From CAZKAP01 sp964552195 (GTDB taxonomy: Bacteria > Bacteroidota > Bacteroidia > Flavobacteriales > Flavobacteriaceae), in assembly GCA_964552195.1 (NCBI GenBank), contig CAZKFM010000006.1, positions 109,767 through 173,766 of the forward strand: a stretch of 64,000 nt of DNA, in the 5' to 3' direction. Shown in pieces: positions 52,927 through 61,059 of this stretch; position 1 is the stretch's first letter, and each line of letters starts with the position of its first letter. The translations under genes were made by a program, and so were the position numbers. Under the pieces are notes generated by a model that was given only the letters and a program-made list of their open reading frames with translations, was not told the DNA's origin and made no database searches.

Positions 52927-53808
52927 TTACTTGAAGTAGATGTGTTTCTCGGGGTCCAGGGCCACCCCGTTTCTCCAGAGTTCGAAGTGCAGGTGAGGTC
53001 CGGTGGTGAATTCGCCTGTGTTGCCTACCGTGGCCACTACCTCGCCTGCCTTTACGGTCTGTCCCTGGGACTTGATCAGGGATCCGTTGTGCTTGTACAC
53101 CGAGGTATATCCGTTCTGGTGCTCAATAATCATGACATAGCCCGTCTCCGAGGTCCATTCCGAAAACAGTACCGTTCCGTCAGCTATAGACTTGACTGCG
53201 GTTCCCTTGGGAGCCGCGATATCGATGGCATAATGCTCCTTGCCTGGATCGAATTTCTGAGTGCCCGACAGGTTACCGCTTATGGGCGGGAAGAGTATGG
53301 GGTCCGCGCCCTCCTCTTCCTGTTCGAAGATGTTGTACTTGTCTTCCAGTTCCACATATTCTCTCAATCTCAGGTCTTCTGAGGAAGGCTGAAGATCTGT
53401 TTTGGGAATGACGGAGTCCAGACTAAACTGCTCAAACAGGGAGTCCCGGTCGATATCATCCGCGGTGACTTCGCCCCTGAGTACTTTTCGTATGGTGTCC
53501 AGGTAACGATCGGTATAGTCGATGTTCTGCTCGAGTTCCTGGACCTCGTATGCGAGCTCCAAGGCCTGTCGTTTCACTTCCGTAGAAGTATAGCCGGGGA
53601 CGTACTCCTTCAGCGGGGTTAAAGCGATGATCAGCGTCGTAAGGGCAATCAGAAAGACCGTTAACAGGGTACCGGTGACGAAAACGTTAAGGCGGCTCAG
53701 CTTGAACGATATCTTCTCCTCGAAGGTACTCTCGTTCAGAATGACCAGTCGATATTTATGCAGAAGCTTTCGCTTGAGTTCCTTTCCCTTCTTCGTTCGT
53801 TTTGCCAT
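52927..53808 (-). CDS. M23 family metallopeptidase (membrane-anchored)
   Basis: A 293-residue peptidoglycan endopeptidase. A basic cytoplasmic start, one membrane helix (about 42-64), a coiled-coil (about 75-115) and a C-terminal M23 domain with H192, D196 (HYAID), the Y-K-H segment near 238-240, and H272/H274 (HLHFE). All zinc ligands are intact, unlike the LytM domain of the protein at 14046-15278. It is divergent from tatA. Confidence 0.93.
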   Translation of the reverse strand: MAKRTKKGKELKRKLLHKYRLVILNESTFEEKISFKLSRLNVFVTGTLLTVFLIALTTLIIALTPLKEYVPGYTSTEVKRQALELAYEVQELEQNIDYTDRYLDTIRKVLRGEVTADDIDRDSLFEQFSLDSVIPKTDLQPSSEDLRLREYVELEDKYNIFEQEEEGADPILFPPISGNLSGTQKFDPGKEHYAIDIAAPKGTAVKSIADGTVLFSEWTSETGYVMIIEHQNGYTSVYKHNGSLIKSQGQTVKAGEVVATVGNTGEFTTGPHLHFELWRNGVALDPEKHIYFK

Positions 53809-53901
53809 ACTACAATAACGTGAAATGCCGCAATTTACAACGAAAAAGGATGAGCTTCCCGCATAAATTGGCAGAAATTTAACCTAAAAACACAATGGGA
53901 A

Positions 53902-53932
53902 TTGTGAACTTTCCGTTGTTCAAGTACTTTTG
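53902..53932 (+). promoter_or_regulatory. Promoter of tatA
   Basis: TTG (53902-53904) is followed after exactly 20 bases by TACTTTTG (53925-53932), a full match to the Bacteroidota consensus. The ATG is 17 bases beyond, giving a short leader. This is the clearest promoter in the window. Confidence 0.75.
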
Positions 53933-53949
53933 TTCCTTATTCAGAGCTT

Positions 53950-54141
53950 ATGTGGTTTAATGTAATTCTTGGTATGATCGGGACCCCTCAGATTATCCTG
54001 ATTGCCGTTCTGATTCTGCTGCTTTTTGGCGGAAGGAAGATTCCGGAGTTGATGCGTGGCCTGGGAAGTGGCATTAAAGAATTCAAGAATGCCACCAAAG
54101 AAGACGACACTATAGAAGGCAAAAAGGAGTCCGAAGAGTAG
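53950..54141 (+). CDS. tatA: Twin-arginine translocase subunit TatA
   Basis: A 63-residue protein with the TatA topology: short N-terminal membrane helix (about 12-27, IILIAVLILLLFGGRKIPEL) with the FGG hinge, an amphipathic helix, and an acidic tail. It makes the Tat pore for folded proteins. tatC is not in the window. It is a single-gene unit. Confidence 0.93.
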   Translation: MWFNVILGMIGTPQIILIAVLILLLFGGRKIPELMRGLGSGIKEFKNATKEDDTIEGKKESEE

Positions 54142-54184
54142 GCCTCCCCTCCTGTTAGTCTTACCCTCTTTCGTTTATTAGGCT

Positions 54185-55189
54185 TTAGTCACCGGTCGAA
54201 ATGGATGTCATGGATCGGAATATGGCCTCAATCTCGAAGATATAGTCTCGCTGTATCTCGGATGGGGCAAACACAAATCCATCCAGCACCATCCAACGAT
54301 CATTCTCACGGTCTTCTATCCAATACATCAAATAGGGACCTCCCATCGGAAAGTTCTCCATTTCCCAGAGGCCCCGAACCTCGAAAGCCCGTTTACCCTC
54401 GATGCGGGTTTCCCGAATGTAAGGCGCAAACATCTTCTCCGTGGTCAGGTAGGTGGTGTATCCCGGAATGTCGGGTCCTGGCACGAATCGCTTTCCAATG
54501 GAATCACGCACTCCGATAATGGTCTCTACCAGAGAAGTGTCTTGTTTCAGGGGTTTCCATGGCAGTTCGTACATCAGCAGATTCATGTTGCCCTTGTCGA
54601 TGGGCCGATCCAGCCACAGGAATCCGTCTTCCTTCTTGGATACCGCATAGACGCTGGGTATCAGCAGGTCAAAACCAAAGCTGTCCCGCACTACAGGCGA
54701 CTTCTGCAACGACCTTCGGAATCTGCGCTGCGACTCGGAAATTTCGTTCCTCTTAAACCGTGTTATCGCCGAGTCCGCTATCCGGGCCACGCCGGCTATC
54801 AAACTGGCCTCGTCCATGCCCTTTACGATGGCGATCTCCTGGGGTTTTGCATAGCGATCCCGGGCATAACCCACCGTATTGGCCGAATCCACACTTACAA
54901 TAAGCACGGAACGCCCCTTCCGATACGTTCCCGTAAACACCTTCTCCGGAATCTGAATGATGCTGAAAATGGGTTCTTCCCGGTTGAGTCCCACCATGGT
55001 ACTCGCGAAGTGCTTGCGAATGCTGTCTCCTACCCGGCTGTTCCAAACATCGTTATCCGTGACCACCATCAACTGGTTCACCTGTCCCGTGGACTCGGGC
55101 AGAAAAGACTTCTTGTCTGAGGCCTCTTCGCAGGAAAACAAAAGGATCGCCCCCAGAAAAAGGAGGGCTCGGGAAAGCCGTGCTATCAT
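54185..55189 (-). CDS. DUF4837 family lipoprotein
   Basis: A 334-residue lipoprotein with lipobox ILLFSC (C20). The mature part begins with a putative metal or nucleotide-free alpha/beta domain (QLMVVTDNDVWNSRVGDSIRKHFAS) and ends with a segment similar to other DUF4837 proteins (GLWEMENFPMGGPYLMYWIEDRENDRWMVLDGFVFAP). Function unknown; it is 9 bases after the lytic transglycosylase gene, so a cell-wall connection is possible. Confidence 0.82.
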   Translation of the reverse strand: MIARLSRALLFLGAILLFSCEEASDKKSFLPESTGQVNQLMVVTDNDVWNSRVGDSIRKHFASTMVGLNREEPIFSIIQIPEKVFTGTYRKGRSVLIVSVDSANTVGYARDRYAKPQEIAIVKGMDEASLIAGVARIADSAITRFKRNEISESQRRFRRSLQKSPVVRDSFGFDLLIPSVYAVSKKEDGFLWLDRPIDKGNMNLLMYELPWKPLKQDTSLVETIIGVRDSIGKRFVPGPDIPGYTTYLTTEKMFAPYIRETRIEGKRAFEVRGLWEMENFPMGGPYLMYWIEDRENDRWMVLDGFVFAPSEIQRDYIFEIEAIFRSMTSISTGD

Positions 55190-55198
55190 AATCTCAGT

Positions 55199-56770
55199 TT
55201 ATGAGGAACAGTCACATAGCTTCAGACGTGTTCCGGGTACCAATTTATCACTGCGAATATTGTTCCATTCTCGCAATTTCTGCACGGTAACTCCCGGATA
55301 TTTCTGAGAAATCTTCCAAAGGGAGTCTCCTGAACGTACTAAATGACTGGTGCTCTTGGAAGCCGATTTGTCCGAATCAGCAGAGGCAGATGAGGTCGAC
55401 GCAAACCTCCTCGGATATATGGTGAGCCGCTGGCCCACTCGTATCTGCGAGCTACGGAGTCCATTCCAGCGCTTGATCTGACTTACCCCAACTCCATAGC
55501 GCTCGGCTATGCGGCCCAGGTAATCCCCACTTCGCACCCGGTATCGGATTCGCTGAGGCTGGGTAATCAGGCTGGGGAGGGGCTTTTCTTTCTCTTCAAG
55601 TTCTTTGTCTGCCATGGCGTAGAGAGCCGCTTCGTTGGTCACGTACTTTCCGATCTTAGACAGCGGCAGGCGCAGGTAGAAGGTCTCGTTGCCGATTTTG
55701 GGGATCAAATCCAGCTTATACGTTGGGTTCAGCAGCTGAATCTCCTCCTTGTTCATCTGAAGGGCTTCGGCCAGCACATCGAAGGACATGGCCTTCTTTA
55801 CGTGGACGGTGTCCGTCAGGAAGTAAGGGCGTTCCACTCCCACCTTTTGCAGCCCGTGCTCCTCGGCATAATTGAAGATGTAGAGCACCGTCTGAAAGGC
55901 AGGCACATAGCCTGCGGTTTCTCTGGGGAGGAAGGCGCGAATATTCCAGTAGTTTCGATGCCCACCGGATCGTCGGATCGCCTTATTCACATTGCCGGGC
56001 CCGGAATTGTAGGCGGCCAGGGCCAGGTCCCAGTCATCAAAGATTTCGTACAACTTGCTTAGATAGCGACAGGCCGCCTCGGTGGACTTCAGAGGGTCCT
56101 TGCGCTCATCCACATAATTATTTACTTCCAGACCATAAATCTTTCCCGTACTGTACATGAACTGCCAGAGTCCGGTTGCTCCCACTCGGGAACGGGCACT
56201 GGGATTGAGGGCCGATTCTACTATGGCGAGGTACTTCAGTTCCAGAGGTATGTCGTATTTGCTCAGGGCTTCCTCGAACATGGGGAAATAGAACTCACTT
56301 GCGGTAAGCATCCGCTCCATCAGGCCGGTTTTCTGGGTCAGGAAGGTGTTGATTACCTTCTCCAGGGATGGATTGTATTCGATGGAAAGGGGGGTCTGCT
56401 CGTTGAGTCGGGCCAATCGGGCCTTCAGCGTATCGGTAGGCACCTGAAGCCGATGCAGCTTGCTGTCCGAGCTGTCCACGACCATTCCCTGCATTTCCTT
56501 GAACAGGTTCTGGTTGCTGATCAGTTCCTGCATCCACAGGCTGTCGTATGAATAGGCCAGGGCCAGATCCTCCCGCAATGCCTGGGGATCCTGTTCGGTC
56601 CTGAGGGTGTCTCCCTGCAGTGGAATACGGGAATGCTGAACCGGGTCCTTAAGTGTTGCCGTGCGGATACTATCCACGGCCTCTTTTCCGGTTACCTGGG
56701 CCTTAAGACCGGGAACCGCCAACCATAACAAACCCAGCAAAGCGAAAAACTGTACTCTCCTCATAATCAA
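55199..56770 (-). CDS. Lytic transglycosylase with LysM domains (MltD-like)
   Basis: A 523-residue exported murein-cleaving enzyme. Signal peptide (about 1-25), SLT domain with catalytic E185 (VESALNPSARS) and GLWQFM and AYNSGPGNV motifs, then two LysM modules (about 405-450 and 473-520) that bind peptidoglycan. A Ser-rich linker separates the LysM modules. It makes anhydromuropeptides during growth or division. Confidence 0.94.
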   Translation of the reverse strand: MIMRRVQFFALLGLLWLAVPGLKAQVTGKEAVDSIRTATLKDPVQHSRIPLQGDTLRTEQDPQALREDLALAYSYDSLWMQELISNQNLFKEMQGMVVDSSDSKLHRLQVPTDTLKARLARLNEQTPLSIEYNPSLEKVINTFLTQKTGLMERMLTASEFYFPMFEEALSKYDIPLELKYLAIVESALNPSARSRVGATGLWQFMYSTGKIYGLEVNNYVDERKDPLKSTEAACRYLSKLYEIFDDWDLALAAYNSGPGNVNKAIRRSGGHRNYWNIRAFLPRETAGYVPAFQTVLYIFNYAEEHGLQKVGVERPYFLTDTVHVKKAMSFDVLAEALQMNKEEIQLLNPTYKLDLIPKIGNETFYLRLPLSKIGKYVTNEAALYAMADKELEEKEKPLPSLITQPQRIRYRVRSGDYLGRIAERYGVGVSQIKRWNGLRSSQIRVGQRLTIYPRRFASTSSASADSDKSASKSTSHLVRSGDSLWKISQKYPGVTVQKLREWNNIRSDKLVPGTRLKLCDCSS

Positions 56771-56879
56771 AAGCCAATTAGAAATATAGGGAATTTCCTG
56801 CTTCTGCGCGGTGCTGGCAAAATAATGGGATCAATCGCAGAAAAAGACGGGTAAACTCCTAAGATTCAAAACGGAATGC

Positions 56880-58070
56880 CTACTTCAATATTGCGGCAAT
56901 ACCCGGAAGAGTCTTGCCTTCAAGGCTTTCCAGCATGGCTCCACCCCCTGTGGACACATAACTCACCTTATCGGCAAAACCGAACTTCTTGACGGCAGAT
57001 ACGGAGTCTCCCCCACCCACCAGGCTAAAGGCACCGTTTTGGGTAGCCTCGTCCACGTATTCACCTATGGCTATGGTTCCCTTGGCGAAGGTCTCCATTT
57101 CGAAGACCCCAACGGGCCCATTCCACAGGATGGTTCGGGAATTCAGAAGAACGCGGCGGAATAGTTCCAGAGTCTGCGGTCCGACATCGAGCCCCTGCCA
57201 TCCCTCCGGGATTTCACCCACCGGACATACCTGAGTTCGGGCGGCATTATCGAATGCATCTGCAGCCACCACATCAACGGGCAGGTGAACCTCGACATTC
57301 ATGGATTGGGCCTTTTCCATGATATCTCTGGCGAGCTGCAACTTATCGTCCTCGCAGATGGAGTCACCCACCTGTCCACCCTGGGCCTTGATGAAGGTGT
57401 AGGTCATCCCTCCACCTATGATCAGGTGGTCTATCTTGGGGAGTATGTTTTCGATAATCGTGATCTTGGAGGAGACCTTAGCCCCTCCCATTATGGCCGT
57501 AACGGGCTTTTCTCCAGACTTCATGATGCGTTCGATGGCTTCGATCTCACCGGCCAGCAGATAACCGAAACACTTCTTCTCCGGGAAGAAATCGGCAACT
57601 ATGGTCGTGGAGGCATGAGCCCTGTGGGCCGTCCCAAAGGCGTCGTTTACATAGATGTCGCCCAGGCGGGATAGCTGCTCGGCAAAGGCCCGGTCTCCAC
57701 TTTCTTCCTCGGGATAGAACCTGAGATTCTCCAGTAGGACGACCTCTCCATCCTGTACTTCGGCGATCTGTTCCTCCACCTGGGTGCCCACGGCGTGCTC
57801 GATGAACCGTACCTGAACTCCAATAATCTCGGACACCTTTCCGGCTATATGCGATAGCGACATTTCAGGCTTTCGGCTGCCCTTTGGGCGCCCCAGATGG
57901 CTCATCAGCACGGCACTTCCGCCATCTTCCAGCACCTTGAGGATGGTCTTACGAGCACCCTCTATGCGGCTGCTATCGGTTACCTGGAAATCTTCATCCA
58001 GCGGCACATTGAAATCTACCCGGATTAAGGCCTTCTTCGAAGCGAAATTAAAGTCGTCTACGGTTTTCAT
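56880..58070 (-). CDS. pgk: Phosphoglycerate kinase
   Basis: A 396-residue glycolytic kinase. N-terminal KKALIRVDFNVPLDEDFQVTD and the C-terminal GGGDSVSAVKKFG nucleotide-binding segment are standard, and length is normal. I choose the ATG at 58070 over the one at 58103, since the 11 extra residues lie outside the family. It is divergent from holB with a 199-base gap where no clear gene is seen. Confidence 0.97.
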   Translation of the reverse strand: MKTVDDFNFASKKALIRVDFNVPLDEDFQVTDSSRIEGARKTILKVLEDGGSAVLMSHLGRPKGSRKPEMSLSHIAGKVSEIIGVQVRFIEHAVGTQVEEQIAEVQDGEVVLLENLRFYPEEESGDRAFAEQLSRLGDIYVNDAFGTAHRAHASTTIVADFFPEKKCFGYLLAGEIEAIERIMKSGEKPVTAIMGGAKVSSKITIIENILPKIDHLIIGGGMTYTFIKAQGGQVGDSICEDDKLQLARDIMEKAQSMNVEVHLPVDVVAADAFDNAARTQVCPVGEIPEGWQGLDVGPQTLELFRRVLLNSRTILWNGPVGVFEMETFAKGTIAIGEYVDEATQNGAFSLVGGGDSVSAVKKFGFADKVSYVSTGGGAMLESLEGKTLPGIAAILK

Positions 58071-58269
58071 TACTTCCCTTTTTGGAAGGTTAAAAATAGG
58101 CAATTCGCACGGGTCTGGTGACAGTCAGGCTAAACGAAAAGCCCGTGATTAATCGCAAAACTCAACCAGATTTTGCCCATTGCCCGCTCTTCTACACAGC
58201 CCGCACACTGAGCCTGAGGAGCTTGCGCCTCGCCCGTATTCCTGCGCCATCTATTCCTATCTTTACGCC

Positions 58270-59406
58270 ATGCAGTCCACGGTTTATGGGAACGAAGCAG
58301 TCCGGTCGCAACTCAAGCGGCTCGCCGCAGAGAAAAGGGTGCCCCACGCCCAGCTCCTGAGCGGTCCCGAAGGTTGCGGGGGCTTACCCTTGGCCGTAGA
58401 GTACGCCAGGGATATCATACAGGCCTACAGGCCCGCATCGGAGGCTACGCTTATCGATGAGCGCATCAGGCACTGGAATTTCCCGGACTTGCATTTCAGC
58501 TATCCGTTTGTGCGTGTGGACGAACGCACCAATGCCGAGCATTACGCCCCTCAGTGGAAGGAATTCATGGACGAGTCACCCTGGGGGAACAACGAGGACT
58601 GGGCCGCACGCATTCGGAGCAGCAACGGTAAAAATGTGGGGATATTCAAGGCCGAGGCGGAGCGCATCATGGAAAAGACCAAGTACACGGCCTTCGAGGG
58701 CGGTGCCAAAGTACTCATCCTATGGCAGCCGGAAAGGATGAATGCCGACACATCGAACCGCCTCCTCAAGCTGCTCGAGGAGCCCCCAAAACTTACTTTC
58801 TTTATACTGGTATCCGAGCAGCCCGAAGGGATTTTGCCTACCGTGCTGTCGCGTTGCGTGGCGTACAGACTCTCCCCGCTGGAAGCCTCCGAAATCGAAA
58901 CGGCACTGATAGCGGGTGGAATGGGAGCTCAAAAAGCGCGTCTGATCGCCCCACAGGCGGGTGGGAGCCTGCGCAAGGCCATGGTACTCGCCGAGGATAA
59001 CGAAAACACGAATTATTATCAGGACCGCTTCGCTTACTGGGTGCGCTGTGCGTTTCGGGCAAAAAAGGACCGAAATGCCATCCGGGAACTGCTGGACTGG
59101 AGCGAAGAAATGGCTAAATTGGACAGAAATCAGCAAAAAGACTTCCTCAACTACTGCAGTGAGATCTTTCGTTGGGCGCTACACCGAAATTACGCCTCTG
59201 CCCTACCCGGTGAGCCCGTGGAACTGGGTGAAGATTTTGACCTTAGAAAATTTGCCCCCTTTGTTCACGAGGGAAACATAGAAGATATTCAGCGCGAACT
59301 GGAATCGGCCATCTACCACATTCAGCGGTATGTGAATTCGAAGATGGTGTTTTCCGATATATCCGTGAAAATTACCCGTTACCTGCACAGGCCGCCGGCA
59401 GGATAA
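58270..59406 (+). CDS. holB: DNA polymerase III subunit delta'
   Basis: A 378-residue clamp-loader subunit. It begins MQSTVYGNEAVRSQLKRL and shows the delta'-type LNKLLEEPP-like segment (SNRLLKLLEEPPKLTFFIL) and SRCVAYRLSPL. The P-loop is degraded (GPEGCGGLP, no Lys), consistent with delta' proteins that do not bind ATP. A start upstream at 58180 is rejected because it adds 30 residues with no family pattern. Confidence 0.92.
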   Translation: MQSTVYGNEAVRSQLKRLAAEKRVPHAQLLSGPEGCGGLPLAVEYARDIIQAYRPASEATLIDERIRHWNFPDLHFSYPFVRVDERTNAEHYAPQWKEFMDESPWGNNEDWAARIRSSNGKNVGIFKAEAERIMEKTKYTAFEGGAKVLILWQPERMNADTSNRLLKLLEEPPKLTFFILVSEQPEGILPTVLSRCVAYRLSPLEASEIETALIAGGMGAQKARLIAPQAGGSLRKAMVLAEDNENTNYYQDRFAYWVRCAFRAKKDRNAIRELLDWSEEMAKLDRNQQKDFLNYCSEIFRWALHRNYASALPGEPVELGEDFDLRKFAPFVHEGNIEDIQRELESAIYHIQRYVNSKMVFSDISVKITRYLHRPPAG

Positions 59407-59418
59407 CCTTGATTTGAC

Positions 59419-59454
59419 TAAAAAACAAAACCCGGCTCTGCAAAGAGTCCGGGT
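59419..59454 (-). terminator. Rho-independent terminator after the OmpH-like gene
   Basis: On the minus strand a stem of ACCCGG-type with four more pairs (CTCT/AGAG, one bulged base) and a GCAA-type loop is followed by TTTTGTTTTTT. It lies 25 bases after the OmpH-like stop, on the opposite strand to the end of holB. Confidence 0.75.
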
Positions 59455-59478
59455 CACATATCGTTAAGATCCGGCAAA

Positions 59479-59994
59479 CTAGTCCACCGTATCTTTTGCA
59501 TTGAGTCGCTGGAGAATTTCTTCTGTGATATCCAGCCCCTCACCTCCATAGAGAACGCTGCCCTGATCCCCGCTCTTCAGTATAAGGGTAAATTCGTTCT
59601 CCTCACCATAGAGTTCGACCGTACTTTCTATCTTTCCCTTTATACTGTCCAATTTGACCTGTTGCATGGACTGGAATTGACCGTACTGGCGCTGTAACGT
59701 CTGCTGGGCCTCCATAAACCTGTTCTGAAACTCCTGGCTTTGTTCCTCCTGCTTTTTGCGGGAAAGCCTTCTGAGCTCATCACTGAGTTTCTGACCCTCC
59801 ATCTGATAGGCCATTTGCAGGCTGTCGCCTATGGACTTGAAACGGGTCTCGGCCAGCTGCATGTCCTTCTGCAGATCCTGAAGAGCAGTGTACTCTTCCG
59901 ATATTTCATCATAATCGACCAGGCCAATCTTCTCCTTACTGCTGCAACCCACAACGGCAATCACGGCCAGTATTCCAACAAATTTTTTCATCAC
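59479..59994 (-). CDS. OmpH/Skp-family periplasmic chaperone-like lipoprotein
   Basis: A 171-residue protein with lipobox AVVGC (C17) and long coiled-coil arms (about 35-125; ELRRLSRKKQEEQSQEFQNRFMEAQQTLQRQYG) typical of Skp/OmpH. Unlike E. coli Skp it carries a lipid anchor. Skp-like proteins guard outer-membrane proteins during transit. It is a single-gene unit with a terminator. Confidence 0.85.
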   Translation of the reverse strand: MMKKFVGILAVIAVVGCSSKEKIGLVDYDEISEEYTALQDLQKDMQLAETRFKSIGDSLQMAYQMEGQKLSDELRRLSRKKQEEQSQEFQNRFMEAQQTLQRQYGQFQSMQQVKLDSIKGKIESTVELYGEENEFTLILKSGDQGSVLYGGEGLDITEEILQRLNAKDTVD

Positions 59995-60201
59995 TCGAAT
60001 TTGAGTCGCTAAAATAAGAAGTCAGCCGTATCTGAACGCATGAAATGGAATAAATGCAGGCTATAAGACTCATCTATTGCGACGCCTGTCCAAAATAGAT
60101 GCAAGCTATTATATTTGGGGCTCTCAGGCGGCTTCTACGTGTCTTTCGCGAATTTCCCTTGGTATGGCTCCCTCAAAAGGGAGAAGTTTCGCCAAATCGC
60201 C

Positions 60202-61059
60202 TTATTTGGATTTTCTGAACGCATAAACCCGTGAAGAATACTCCTGAGTGGCTTTTGCGGACGCATTGGATCGAAATCCATTGATCAAGGCGGTCAAATA
60301 TGGAAAACGGTTTCCTCTGTAACGCTCCGACAACAATGAGACATAAAAAGCATCGAGCTTAAGAGGAAAGGTCTGAACGCATTGGTACCCCTGTTCGGCC
60401 AGAAGTCGCCGTATGCCAGGAGCGCTAAAATGCCAAACATGCCGGGGTACGTCCCAGGCTGCCCAATATACACCATAATGCCTGGCGTCCCAACTCCTGA
60501 AATTGGGCACGGCGATCAGGAGCAGGCTGTCCGTGCTCGTACAGGAATCAAGCTGGGCAAAAAAGCCTTCGAGATCCACCAAGTGCTCCAATACGTGCCA
60601 TAGGGTCACCACACCGAAGTTCTCGTCTCTCATATCGCCCAGATTATCGGACACCTCCAAACCTTTGGATGAAGCGAGCTCTCTGCCCACTGCAGAAGGC
60701 TCCGTGCCCCGCGCCTTAAAGCCCCTTGACTTGAGATACGCCAGCCACTCTCCGGTACCCGTACCGATATCGAGCAGGGAATCCGCCTCTGGCGCCAATT
60801 CCCGTATCCATCTCAGCTTGACGGAAAATTGATAGGCTCGCACGCTCCTGTACAGCCATCCCATAAGGCCCTTGCCTCCTTCACTGTGGCTCGCGTACTC
60901 CTCACTTTCATAGTACTTGGTGAGATCTTCCGGGCAGGGCACGGTTCTCAATAGGTCTCCCTCCGGGTTAGCGCACAGATCGAAGCATTCCTGGCTTAGA
61001 AAGTAATCCCGAACTCCGGACAGATAGGTATGATTGAACTGATGTTCCACGTGAAACAA
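60202..61059 (-). CDS. Class I SAM-dependent methyltransferase
   Basis: A protein of up to 285 residues with SAM motif I LLDIGTGTGEW (95-105) and VVTLWHVLEHLVDLEGF after it, similar to the Methyltransf_23/UbiG-like group. It starts directly after mnmG. The 5' end is peculiar: the TTG at 61059 and the GTG at 61050 both lie at or in a parS site, which reads FHVEH in this frame, so start choice is uncertain (282 residues if GTG). The acceptor is unknown. Confidence 0.85.
   Translation of the reverse strand: MFHVEHQFNHTYLSGVRDYFLSQECFDLCANPEGDLLRTVPCPEDLTKYYESEEYASHSEGGKGLMGWLYRSVRAYQFSVKLRWIRELAPEADSLLDIGTGTGEWLAYLKSRGFKARGTEPSAVGRELASSKGLEVSDNLGDMRDENFGVVTLWHVLEHLVDLEGFFAQLDSCTSTDSLLLIAVPNFRSWDARHYGVYWAAWDVPRHVWHFSAPGIRRLLAEQGYQCVQTFPLKLDAFYVSLLSERYRGNRFPYLTALINGFRSNASAKATQEYSSRVYAFRKSK
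61043..61058. other. parS centromere-like site 1
   Basis: TGTTCCACGTGAAACA, a perfect match to the parS consensus bound by ParB. It overlaps the start of the methyltransferase gene and lies 2 bases before the mnmG stop. ParB would spread from it and load SMC for origin segregation. Confidence 0.9.

Noticed and set aside
58180..58269. Upstream extension of delta' by 30 residues
   Set aside because: No similarity to the family before MQSTVYG; the sequence lies in the pgk-holB intergenic region.
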